From the NCBI GenBank assembly GCA_009760855.2, contig WPIO01000095.1, forward strand, positions 1,271,001 through 1,335,000: a stretch of 64,000 bases of DNA, read 5' to 3'. The notes beneath the pieces were generated by a model that saw only the letters and a list, made by a program, of their open reading frames with translations, had not been told where the DNA came from and searched no databases. This document shows, piece by piece, positions 58,501-62,085 of this stretch; the stretch's first letter is position 1, and every line of letters starts with the position of its first letter. The stretch comes from Cristatella mucedo. Lineage: Eukaryota; Bryozoa; Phylactolaemata; Cristatellidae. The translations under genes were made by a program, and so were the position numbers.

Positions 58501-59605
58501 ATTGACGACAGCGGTTCTAAAACTTAGTCAGTATGAAAAGGCCTCTTCGACTTTGTGGCATTGTCGTTTCGCAGCTCATTCTGACCTTCTCCGGTAAAGC
58601 CTATTATTACACTGGCTTTGGCCGGCTAATGCAGCTGAGCTTGGCCTTGTCTATTCTCAATGCGTGCATGGTCAAAGTCTGTTCCAGGAGCAGCAAAAAT
58701 ATAATTAATGACAGGCGGGCTATGTGCATTACCTGCCGCTCCAGAGCAGCACACTTAGAATAGTGTGACGGAAAAATAACACGAGCGAGAATGGCATGCA
58801 CAGTTGTTAGCTTTTATTAGCCAACACCTTTCATCGGCTTTCACTCTGTCCACTACCGAGGCCACAAGTCGAAATCGAGCTTCACAATCGACCGTCCGAG
58901 GATTGTGTTTGCTTATTTAGCGACTCTTGAACGTGCGCTTGACCTTTACCGTGCCTACCTGGACCCTATAGCCATCATACAACTCATGAGCGCTTTCATA
59001 GCCCAAAACCATCACTGAGTATGTATATCATTAGCCAATTAAAATTCTGTATTACTTCTGCTTGTAAAGGTCGCCGCACCTTAGTGCCTTCATGCTAGCT
59101 AACGTCTGTAGCGGTATTAGCCTCCTTATATCCTCAGCCAGAATGAATTAGCAATATACCCACAAATAAATTATCAAATTAATTCTCGCAGGATGTGTAT
59201 TTATTTTGACAGCGACCAATTTATAGCAAGGCCGTGTCACCTCTAACCACTTTCGCTGTCATTTCAGACTACCGTATAGACGCTGCCGTATGTATATTAC
59301 CATCTATTCGCTCTTCAACCTTTAGACAGTCATGCCGAAGCTTTTTCGATATTTCTCGCCTACATTCCCTTGTGATCTAATGAATTGCAGGCTCTACTTT
59401 TGATGTGAAGAAATACCACAGCCAAGTACTCCAGCTCGGCTCTGTTCCACTTACTGTATTGGATAACTACATTAACAAGTGGATTTGCACCGAGACTGGC
59501 AAGCATTGTGCAAACAACAACGGCTCAACTACAGCGAGCAACAGCACCCTACTCCTCCAAGCGCTATTTGCTGTCTTGATATATATATATACTATGCGCC
59601 TTTAG
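15638..59605 (+). CDS. DUF885-family secreted or GPI-anchored metallopeptidase-like protein, complete gene in 16 coding exons
   Basis: The coding exons are 15638-15710, 20682-20842, 22505-22638, 22815-22953, 24365-24433, 28218-28333, 29406-29487, 32274-32441, 37135-37221, 47116-47213, 47872-47976, 48116-48287, 54329-54393, 54495-54566, 58124-58293 and 59391-59605. They total 1926 nt (641 residues plus stop), all phases join and all introns are GT-AG. The protein has a signal peptide (1 to about 24), DUF885 landmarks ([10 protein letters not shown] at 42-51, YMPRTR at 260-265, HTTT at 287-290, [10 protein letters not shown] at 422-431, EGWALYAE at 468-475, RLVVDTGLH at 503-511) and a hydrophobic C-terminus. 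Known: DUF885 proteins carry a histidine-glutamate motif resembling zinc peptidases, and their substrates are mostly unknown. Inference: a cell-surface hydrolase. Eleven N-x-S/T sequons support passage through the secretory pathway. A decayed paralogue lies upstream. Confidence 0.93.
16131..16305 (+). repeat. SINE-B copy (tRNA-derived)
   Basis: The head has a B-box-like GGTTCGAATC after TCGTGG. The body ends with AAATGAGGCTGTCAAATCAGCTAA and a short A-rich tail. Related copies lie at 24480, 24800, 40010 and 53590 (+) and at 7735, 20176, 37378 and 41115 (-). Confidence 0.65.
16341..16430. repeat. 46-bp tandem duplication
   Basis: Two nearly identical units starting AGGGCCAGCTCCTGGAGCC begin at 16341 and 16387, inside intron 1. 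Confidence 0.9.
16930..17470 (+). mobile_element. Second LINE family, C-terminal fragment with (CATT)n-type tail
   Basis: The translation includes [18 protein letters not shown], then [20 protein letters not shown], the usual C-terminal sequence of a CR1/L2-type ORF2 but distinct from the main family. The 3' region from 17280 to about 17465 (CTCTGCTATGCTTCCCACTT, then GCTTAGGCTGTGAGTGCACT, then GGAGTTACAGACGGAGGT) is the reverse complement of 45510-45690, where the element ends in a CATT microsatellite. Confidence 0.7.
18042..18119. repeat. (TA)n microsatellite
   Basis: An uninterrupted TA run of about 78 bp in intron 1. Confidence 0.98.
18539..18615. repeat. Perfect 26-bp inverted repeat (hairpin)
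   Basis: Arms 18539-18564 (GCAGATAAGCAGCTCCCCAG...) and 18590-18615 are exact reverse complements with a 25-nt loop. Its size matches a microRNA precursor stem, but nothing else supports such a role. It lies in intron 1. Confidence 0.9.
19010..19555 (+). mobile_element. L2-like LINE, degraded 3' portion with tail
   Basis: CACTTCTCACCGACCTGCAC, then CTTTGGAGGCCGTGCATCCA and TGGCTGGAATTCACTGCCGA correspond to the DLHW and AWNSLP segments of the family. The tail (AAAGAGCCTAGACAGAGATTCAAATCTCTT) is at 19478-19507. Confidence 0.75.
19704..19858 (+). repeat. SINE-A copy, full length
   Basis: The clearest forward copy: GCCGAGCTGGTTTAGTCTAG, then GGCTCGAGCCCC, then AAGCGCCTGAATAGAGATTA...GGGCGCAATACAAATGAATTATA. 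The last 50 bp are nearly the same as the L2-like LINE tail. Confidence 0.85.
20176..20335 (-). repeat. SINE-B copy, reverse strand
   Basis: It runs from TTAGTTGATTTAATATCCTC through GCCTTAACAGCTATTACCATCACC and CTAACCCATGACCTG to the head at about 20335. Confidence 0.6.
20682..20842 (+). CDS. DUF885 gene exon 2
   Basis: Residues 25-78. The acceptor is TCCTCTTCCAG and the donor GTAAGA. It encodes the N-terminal DUF885 landmark [19 protein letters not shown] (residues 42-60), where the family usually has FW.W...E.PE.AT..G. Sequon NYT. A frameshifted copy lies at 7068-7224. An in-frame ATG at 20657 could start an alternative transcript within intron 1, but the splice to exon 1 fits better because it supplies a signal peptide. 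Confidence 0.93.
20910..20960. repeat. (TG)n microsatellite
   Basis: TGTGTGCG-type repeat just inside intron 2, about 70 bp after the exon 2 donor. Confidence 0.95.
21310..21460 (+). repeat. (TA)n microsatellite followed by an L2-like tail
   Basis: TA runs at 21315-21385 are followed by GCATGCTTCCTTTGCAGCAC and AAAGTGCCTATAAAGAAGTTTAGTTCTCTTAGGG, the LINE 3' tail. Confidence 0.8.
22505..22638 (+). CDS. DUF885 gene exon 3
   Basis: Residues 79-123. The acceptor is TTTTTTGTAG and the donor GTAGAC, which is weak after +3. It encodes [20 protein letters not shown], the predicted helix that in DUF885 proteins follows the first landmark ('L..l...L...d...y.l'). Sequon NAT. It ends two bases into a codon (AG), completed by G of exon 4 to Arg123. 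Only 176 bp separate it from exon 4. Confidence 0.92.
22815..22953 (+). CDS. DUF885 gene exon 4
   Basis: Residues 123-169. It begins [20 protein letters not shown] after the acceptor ACATGCAG and ends ARLEAYPGL before GTAAAG. The family has a 'P.n...G........l' block here, followed by the 'Y...l..yP' helix. Sequon NRS. A fossil copy split by a retroelement lies at 10762-11139. Confidence 0.92.
23130..23470. repeat. Degenerate tandem repeat, units of about 52-54 bp
   Basis: The blocks GGCTGAATGAGCTACAGC, GGCTGAATGGGCTTCAGC and GCTGAATGGGCTTTAAC recur at about 52-54 bp spacing. The GTAGCGCCGTGTGGC segment recurs at 23144 and 23355, with a diverged form near 23410. It is in intron 4. Confidence 0.7.
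24365..24433 (+). CDS. DUF885 gene exon 5
   Basis: Residues 170-192. It encodes [20 protein letters not shown] followed by VSM, which fits the family block 'LreGi..g...p..v'. The donor is GTAAGT and it is phase 0 at both ends. The acceptor could instead be the CAG three codons later (24373), which would drop ISQ. Sequon NVS. Confidence 0.9.
24480..24660 (+). repeat. SINE-B-like copy
   Basis: It ends with ATAAATGAGGCTGTTGAATCAGCTAAC. The head is degraded (CATAGCCTAGGGGTCGG). Confidence 0.5.
24800..24990 (+). repeat. SINE-B copy
   Basis: Tract with CGAAGGGCTAACATGCTCAC and GATCGTGGATTCGACTCCTG as tRNA-like boxes, ending AAATGATGCTGCTTGATCAGC. Confidence 0.6.
24991..28217 (+). other. Intron 5 remainder; repeats and unknown sequence
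   Basis: It contains an imperfect direct repeat ACATAGCCTGTTTAACCTT at 25596 and 25620, a SINE-B-like reverse fragment near 26985-27140 and another SINE-like stretch near 27380-27560. Nothing codes that I can support. Confidence 0.4.
28218..28333 (+). CDS. DUF885 gene exon 6
   Basis: Residues 193-231. The acceptor is GTTTTTTAG and the donor GTATGT. It reads [20 protein letters not shown] and continues to ISAEDK. This matches the family region 'v...i..l....s.f..p' before the helix that carries 'i....yp.l..fl..eYlP'. Sequons NGT and NSS. It ends two bases into Lys231. Confidence 0.9.
29406..29487 (+). CDS. DUF885 gene exon 7
   Basis: Residues 231-258. The acceptor is GTCTCGTAG and the donor GTAAGG. 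It encodes [20 protein letters not shown] and VSTFVSQ, a helix expected immediately before the EYLPRTR landmark. It begins with the base that completes Lys231. Sequon NVS. It was recognised by filling the phase and length gap between exons 6 and 8. Confidence 0.87.
30160..30965. repeat. CA-rich minisatellite, about 800 bp
   Basis: Units such as ACACACAGCACACGCACAA repeat with changing length, grading into ACGCACACACACAGCACAC and then looser CA repeats. The long Cys-Val-rich reverse open frames here have no coding meaning. It lies in intron 7. Confidence 0.97.
31000..32273 (+). other. Intron 7 remainder; nothing recognised
   Basis: After the minisatellite the intron has no repeat family or exon that I can identify up to the exon 8 acceptor GTTGTTTTAG. 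Confidence 0.4.
32274..32441 (+). CDS. DUF885 gene exon 8
   Basis: Residues 259-314. It starts [20 protein letters not shown] and continues [20 protein letters not shown]. In DUF885 proteins 'EYLPrtR...G...lP.G...Y....r.hTt..lt.eeih..Gl.ev.ri..eM' is the most recognisable block before the histidine motif, and nearly every element is present. Phase 0 at both ends, donor GTACGT. Confidence 0.96.
33097..34203 (-). mobile_element. L2-like LINE copy truncated at the RT palm
   Basis: On the minus strand the sequence begins at the RT active-site block, here CYGDDTR instead of the FYADDTQ of the better copy at 43174. It continues through [20 protein letters not shown] and [12 protein letters not shown] to the tail with AAT repeats. 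A G run at 33418-33427 disrupts the C-terminal frame. Confidence 0.9.
34748..35505 (-). mobile_element. L2-like LINE copy, 5'-truncated
   Basis: The minus strand encodes [20 protein letters not shown], then AFSSYAPKA, the 3' non-coding part and the stem-loop tail with AAT repeats at 34750. Its remaining ORF is almost open, so it is one of the younger insertions. Confidence 0.92.
36047..36202. repeat. (TA)n/(TG)n microsatellite
   Basis: Alternating TA and TG blocks in intron 8. Open frames rich in Ile-Tyr across it are artefacts. Confidence 0.97.
37135..37221 (+). CDS. DUF885 gene exon 9
   Basis: Residues 315-343. The acceptor is GATTTTGCAG and the donor GTAAGT; phase 0. It encodes [20 protein letters not shown], then QFYYKTA, the family's 'g....f...l..dp.fy..t' segment. 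Sequon NGT. Confidence 0.95.
37378..37520 (-). repeat. SINE-B copy, reverse strand
   Basis: GAAGAGCCTAAGCGACTATTGCC, then ACTCGAACTCACTCACGATC and TGGGTCGAGAAG, matching the reverse copies at 20176 and 41115. Confidence 0.6.
38645..39850 (+). mobile_element. L2-like LINE, old degraded copy
   Basis: GGTCCTTCTTGAGCGACTGC, then GGGCATCATTGATAC matches the RT region. CTTAACTCCATTGCAGCATG, AATTGGAAAGCCTAACCCTC and CTTCTGTAACTCACTTCC follow in order, and a tail-like block (AAAATGCCTACAAATAGATC) lies at 39778. Many indels. Confidence 0.75.
40010..40192 (+). repeat. SINE-B copy
   Basis: CCCAGTGGTAAGGTGCTCGC (A-box-like), GGTTCGAGTTC (B-box-like) and CAGTTTAATCAGCTAACC at the end. Confidence 0.7.
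40400..40495 (+). repeat. L2-like 3' tail
   Basis: GTGCTTCCTTTGCAACAAAC, then AAAGTGCCTAGTAAGAGATTGAGTTCTC, ending in an AATTATTATTAT run. Confidence 0.75.
41115..41275 (-). repeat. SINE-B copy, reverse strand
   Basis: AGCTAATTAAAAAGAGCCTC, GGTTATCTCCGTCGCTTGCTG and CTAACCCACGACCTGGGTCG, the reverse form of the family. A weaker copy follows at 41500-41660. Confidence 0.6.
42355..42795 (+). mobile_element. L2-like tail plus degraded LINE fragment
   Basis: A tail (AAAGCGTCTGGATAGAGATTAAG) with an ATT run is at 42375-42450. It is followed by a degraded C-terminal LINE region (TTGCCACATCTCACCACTTG, then AAGTCACTTCACTCGCTTGCG). Confidence 0.6.
42803..42944 (-). repeat. SINE-A copy, reverse strand
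   Basis: TAATAATAAATAATGATTCATT and AGCGCCCTAAGAGAACTTAATC on the left, GGGGCTCGAGCCCACGACCTC inside, and CTAGACCAAACC at the right. Confidence 0.85.
43174..44775 (+). mobile_element. L2-like LINE, best preserved copy (RT and C-terminus)
   Basis: An open frame runs from 43174 to the stop at 44286. It holds [20 protein letters not shown], then [34 protein letters not shown] and the catalytic block [12 protein letters not shown] domains 1-5 in order. A one-base change near 44285 shifts the frame, and the rest ([12 protein letters not shown], then [18 protein letters not shown]) continues in another frame to 44551. The 3' non-coding part and the tail (AAAGCGCCTAGAAAGAGATTAAG...GGGCGCTTTATC plus ATT) close it. 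The endonuclease and N-terminal RT parts are missing, so it is 5'-truncated. It lies in intron 9. Confidence 0.93.
44776..45505. other. LINE-tail scrap and unassigned intron sequence
   Basis: A second tail-like block (GAGCGCCTGGATATATAATTTG) is at 44851-44900. A direct repeat around ATATCCGAAA is at 45371-45400. No exon supported. Confidence 0.4.
45506..45690 (-). mobile_element. Second LINE family, 3' end with (CATT)n, reverse strand
   Basis: The reverse complement matches 17280-17465 across GGAGTTACAGACGGAGAT, GCCTAGGCTGTGAGTGCGC and TATGCTTCCCACTTTCTCC. At the 3' end the element carries four CATT units (GAATGAATGAATGAATG on the + strand). Confidence 0.7.
45700..46900. other. Intron 9, no feature recognised except a G run and a short tandem
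   Basis: A run of about ten G residues at 46602-46611. A three-copy tandem of about 17 bp (GATGTGGGCAGACCGTG-like) at 46800-46855. Confidence 0.5.
46905..47005 (+). repeat. L2-like 3' tail
   Basis: CGACCATGCTTCTTTTGCAGC, then GGTGTCTAGAAAGAGATCTCAAGTTCTCTGAGGG and an ATT run. It ends about 110 bp before exon 10. Confidence 0.75.
47116..47213 (+). CDS. DUF885 gene exon 10
   Basis: Residues 344-376. The acceptor is TTTTTATGCAG and the donor GTAAGT. It encodes [20 protein letters not shown], then [13 protein letters not shown] or D (codon split). In the family this is 'e.l..y......a...l..lFg..P..p..v.p'. It ends two bases into Asp376. Confidence 0.95.
47555..47685 (+). repeat. Scrap of L2-like LINE
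   Basis: CTAACCGCCCTCAAATCCTTTGGAGACCATGCTTTTGGTTCATATGC corresponds to the [13 protein letters not shown] segment of the LINE ORF. Confidence 0.65.
47872..47976 (+). CDS. DUF885 gene exon 11
   Basis: Residues 376-411. The acceptor is TTTTTTTTCAG. It encodes [20 protein letters not shown] and [14 protein letters not shown], matching the family block 'v.pvP......a.Y..p..dgsrpG.f.vn......p'. The donor is GTTATC, unusual at +3 and +4. Phase and homology make it the best choice. It ends AG, completed by A of exon 12 to Arg411. Confidence 0.93.
48116..48287 (+). CDS. DUF885 gene exon 12 (histidine motif)
   Basis: Residues 411-468. It reads [30 protein letters not shown] (422-431) is the DUF885 signature 'HE..PGHH.Q', with His422, Glu423, His428 and His429 as probable metal-binding or catalytic residues by analogy with zinc peptidases. 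It continues through [20 protein letters not shown] to TAYTE, whose last residue starts the EGWALYAE block completed in exon 13. The donor is GTGCGT; it ends in phase 0. Confidence 0.97.
49560..49800 (+). repeat. L2-like LINE 3' non-coding region and tail
   Basis: GTGTGCTGACACTGTTACATGCTGCCACCAACC, then CCCTAACCATGTTATTCGTG and the tail AAAGCTCCGAGAGAGAGATTGAGCTCTCTGAGGGCG with an ATT run. Confidence 0.85.
50477..52095 (+). mobile_element. L2-like LINE, degraded copy
   Basis: It parallels the 43174 copy from the same RT position (CCAAGAGAACTTGAGCAACT) to the tail (AAGTGCCTATAAAGAGATTG). Frameshifts and stops are frequent, and the FYADD block has been lost (TTTTACTTTTAAGCAGGTGAC). A 31-bp tandem duplication (AAGTCTGCCTAATTTCAGC...) sits at about 51280-51343. 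It is the largest insertion in intron 12. Confidence 0.9.
52425..52505. repeat. (TA)n microsatellite
   Basis: About 80 bp of TA with two single-base interruptions, directly before a SINE-A copy whose 3' AT-rich end it touches. Confidence 0.97.
52506..52637 (-). repeat. SINE-A copy, reverse strand
   Basis: GTTCATTTTTATAGTGCCCTAAGAGAACTTAATC, then CTCGAGCCCACGACCTCGGC and GGGCCAAACCATG. A forward SINE-A 3' half follows at about 52816-52885. Confidence 0.82.
53590..53740 (+). repeat. SINE-B copy
   Basis: CCCATGAGTAAGGCGCTTGCC (A-box-like), then TTTTGAGTCTGCAGC, ending ATGAGACTGATAAGTCAGCTAA. Confidence 0.6.
53815..54245 (+). mobile_element. L2-like LINE, old C-terminal fragment with tail
   Basis: CCTAAAATCCTTTGGAGCCCC and CGCCTGGAACGG recall the LKSFGDRAF and AWNS segments. 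A degraded tail (AAAAGAGATTAAATTCTCGTAGGGCG) is at 54196-54221. Confidence 0.6.
54329..54393 (+). CDS. DUF885 gene exon 13
   Basis: Residues 469-490. It continues Glu468 of exon 12 as [20 protein letters not shown]. The resulting EGWALYAE is a family hallmark, and its first glutamate is the natural candidate for a third metal ligand after the two histidines. The acceptor is CTTTTTAG and the donor GTAATG. Only 101 bp separate it from exon 14. Confidence 0.96.
54495..54566 (+). CDS. DUF885 gene exon 14
   Basis: Residues 490-514. It reads [20 protein letters not shown] and ends at HAF, matching 'fGrl..e..Ra.RLVvDtGiH' of the family. The acceptor is GAATTTTAG and the donor GTAAAT. It ends two bases into Arg514. 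Confidence 0.96.
55365..55445 (-). repeat. L2-like 3' tail, reverse strand
   Basis: AATAATAATTTCAGGTCATTTGCATAGCACCCTTAGAGAGTTACATCTC, then CCAGGCTCTATACAACTCG. A related reverse tail lies at 56185-56300, with a preceding AAC/AAT run. Confidence 0.65.
56500..56640 (-). repeat. SINE-B-like copy, reverse strand
   Basis: GCAGAAGAGCTTTAGTGGCT, then GGTCTCGAACCAGTGACCTGG, the reverse form of the B-box region. Confidence 0.5.
56641..58123 (+). other. Intron 14 remainder; hairpin and C run, no exon seen
   Basis: A run of about twelve C residues ends at 57655, immediately followed by a perfect inverted repeat with 13-bp arms at 57656-57684. Nothing else recognised before the exon 15 acceptor TTTTTTCTGCAG. 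Confidence 0.45.
57656..57684. repeat. Perfect 13-bp inverted repeat with a 3-nt loop
   Basis: GTTGGTAGCGTCA and TGACGCTACCAAC separated by TAC. Confidence 0.95.
58124..58293 (+). CDS. DUF885 gene exon 15
   Basis: Residues 514-571. It reads [20 protein letters not shown], then [20 protein letters not shown]. These match 'gWs.eqA..ym......' and 'ri...PgqalaYkiG...i..lR..a' near the end of DUF885 domains. The acceptor is CTTTTTTCTGCAG and the donor GTAATG. Sequon NTT. A (CTAG)5 repeat begins 19 bp after the exon. Confidence 0.97.
58312..58331. repeat. (CTAG)5 microsatellite
   Basis: Five CTAG units in intron 15. The unit is self-complementary. Confidence 0.98.
59391..59605 (+). CDS. DUF885 gene exon 16 (C-terminus and GPI-signal-like tail)
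   Basis: Residues 571-641 and the stop TAG. It first completes the DUF885 domain ([20 protein letters not shown], then [17 protein letters not shown]). A small-residue, Asn/Ser/Thr-rich stretch follows ([12 protein letters not shown], 613-623) and then the hydrophobic end [18 protein letters not shown] (624-641). This is the expected layout of a GPI-attachment signal, with likely omega sites at N613-S616. A single C-terminal membrane anchor is the alternative. The last codons are written in a TA microsatellite. Sequons NGS and NST. Confidence 0.93.
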
Positions 59606-59689
59606 GAACGAATTTTTTCTACAACGTTTTTGTGAGTTGTTGGCCCTTCGCAGTTGTTTAAATCAATTTATTCGGTGATTCTTGACTAA

Positions 59690-59695
59690 AATAAA
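59690..59695 (+). promoter_or_regulatory. Poly(A) signal AATAAA of the DUF885 gene
   Basis: A canonical hexamer 85 nt after the stop codon. The surrounding sequence is conserved in the fossil copy at 13361-13366. Confidence 0.75.
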
Positions 59696-59869
59696 ACCAA
59701 TTTCAAAATAGCGCTAGTGTGAACAACAAATAACCGGCGTCGCTAGCATACAATTGCTTATCAACTTGTTTCATGTCTCAGTTGTATCGTAATCCCCCAC
59801 TTGATATGATTTACGAAACTTGCATGAGTGTGGGCACTGTCCATGTAAAACTTTCGAGAGATCTGGCTT

Positions 59870-60262
59870 ACCGCCATCGGGCTTGCCTGGATGAGGACAC
59901 CACTGCCAAGCTGCTCCGAGAAGTTCTTGTGTCATTTCATCTAGACTCCAATTTCTCGCTACTCACAGATGGTTCAGCAAGTGCAGTAGGACGCTTGCAG
60001 CTGGAGCCAAACTAGGCAGCTAGACTTGTCTTTAGCGTCCGCGTCGCAACTACCATACCATGTCACTTCTCATCGGCCTGCACTTGCGCTTCAAGGAGCA
60101 GCTTATCGAGTTCAAGGCAGGTCATTGACCATTTAGGTCCCTTCATTCTCTTGCTTGGGCCTACTCGTCTAAATATTTCCCTGGTCAGGCCTCCCGTCGA
60201 ACCCACCCCTTTCTTTGCACTCGTCTCTGAGTTGTGCTTCTAGAGTGCTTCTCCTTCAAATT
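59870..60262 (+). mobile_element. Old LINE fragment in the 3' flank, shared with 13550-13960
   Basis: Encodes broken pieces of the LINE C-terminus (CLDEDTTAKLLREV, then VGRLQLEPN). It is collinear with the flank of the fossil copy. Confidence 0.7.
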
Positions 60263-60270
60263 CCCTAGAG

Positions 60271-60420
60271 ACCGATTTGACCCAGTAGTTAAAGTGCTCA
60301 CCTCGACCATGGTCAAGATGAATGTATTCGACCAAGGTCTTGACCTCGAGCCCCGTGGCATATGTTAAGCGCCTGAATAGAGACTAAGTTCTCTTAGAGC
60401 ATTATAGAAATCAATTATAT
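60271..60420 (+). repeat. SINE-A copy
   Basis: CCGATTTGACCCAGTAGTTAAAGTGCTCACC, then CTCGAGCCCCGTGGCATATG and AAGCGCCTGAATAGAGACTAAG. A reverse L2-like tail scrap follows at 60425-60490. Confidence 0.82.
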
Positions 60421-60497
60421 ATGCTGATAACAATGCATTTTTATAGCACCCCCAGGGCACCGAATTTCTTTCTAGGCACTATACAGATGCCATTAAG

Positions 60498-60509
60498 AAG
60501 CATATATAT

Positions 60510-60543
<34 letters not shown>

Positions 60544-60548
60544 GTATA

Positions 60549-60591
<43 letters not shown>

Positions 60592-60652
60592 ATATATGTG
60601 TGTGTGTGTGTGAGTGTGTGTATGTTTGTGTGTATGTGCGTGTGTGCGCGAA
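60498..60652. repeat. (TA)n/(TG)n microsatellite
   Basis: TA and TATG blocks passing into TG repeats up to GTGTGCGCG. Confidence 0.97.
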
Positions 60653-61179
60653 CCTTTCTTTCTAGTGCTCGTGAGCCTGGAACTCACTAATCAACAGACA
60701 TAAAGTCATATCCTGATTTAAAAATATTCAAAAATATAGAAACCTACCTATTCTCACGTGCTGAAATTTTGTAATTTATAGCTGTTCAACTACATGCTTC
60801 TTAGTCAGCACATGTAAAATGACAGCGAAAAATTAGTTTTTGAGTACTGTCAAAATTTTCTATTCTTATTATTTTTAGTATATAATATTTTCCTAGAGGT
60901 AATTCCGAATGACCGTGGTCACATGATTTGGATCACAGAACTAATTAAGAGCTTCCCAGAAATCGTGTTGACAACGACATGGACTGTGCATACAGAAGCA
61001 CAAACAAGTCATTTCTAAGATGAGAATAAATAACTGTTTGAATAATATTTCGCAGGCAAAATCGAATCGCCCCAGGAGCCCACCGAAGCGCTAGCACATT
61101 CAAAAGAATTTACTTACCACGAAAACAAAGGCTAAGCCTTCGGCGAATACATTTCACTCGCACCTCTTTTCGGCATGTC

Positions 61180-62085
61180 GAAATCCATGCAGTCGAGTGT
61201 TCCACCTCCGCTCGCTCCGAAAGCTGCTAAAGTTTCCTCGGTCTAGCGTTGCTTTTCCGAATAGTGGCCTGACTACGGCCTGTTTGAAAGGTGCTGGGAT
61301 GCGACCTGAGGCTTATGCATGGCAGTAGCAGATCCATGCATTGTAGATGCAGAACCGTGGGAATAGGGTAGGATTTAGAGTACTAGTTGTCTCCTTCGAT
61401 TGGGATATGAACTTCCGGAGGATGTCACTAGTGGCCGCCATGGATGTAGATATTGAGGTGCTGCACGGAATTGAGGGACGGATTCCGGAGCGCACGCTGC
61501 CACCCTAGGGATGTACTCCTTGATCTTGTCTATTTTGTTGACAAGAAGCTAGAGAAGCGATCTGTCAGATCAACACATGGAACTAGGTACGGGGCTAGCG
61601 TGGGAATGGTTAAGGAAATGGTCGATCATAGATATCAGCATCTTTGGATCGTCCATCTGCGATTCGAGAATGTTTTTATAGAAGCTAGACTTAGCCTTTG
61701 CTAAGATTAATTTGTGAGATCTACAGTAGTCCTCGTAAGTCTGACGATGGCCAGTCTTGATTTTTTGAATGCTTTTTCAAGCTTTCGCTTAGTTGATCTA
61801 GCTTGTTAAAAGTCTGCAGTCAACCATAGGCCGTCTGAGTGCAGAGTGAGTGCGTTTAGTCAGAGGTGCTAACTCGTCAAGCACCTCTGCTAGTGACGTG
61901 TTGAAGCATTCTACTAACGAGACAGGTCGAAAGGGGGGTTGAGCAGCAGGGAATAGACACCAGTCGTGCAGCAGTGAACGAGTGATAGGGCTCTGTAGTA
62001 AAATTGTTGGGGGGCATCAGAAAAAGTAAGCTACTCCTTTGTTGCTACCGGCAGGCCAATCACTTATGTGGTTCTTAATGGCATT
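61180..62085 (-). mobile_element. L2-like LINE fragment covering the endonuclease-RT linker and RT start
   Basis: Minus-strand frames read ECFNTSLAEVLDELAPLTKR near 61850-61910, then FISQSKETTSTLNPTLFPRF at about 61350-61405 and IPAPFKQAVVRPLFGKATLD near 61240-61300. These are the canonical segments between endonuclease and RT in L2/CR1-type LINEs, so this piece is the 5'-ward complement of the RT copies elsewhere in the window. It is broken by stops and frameshifts. Confidence 0.8.
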
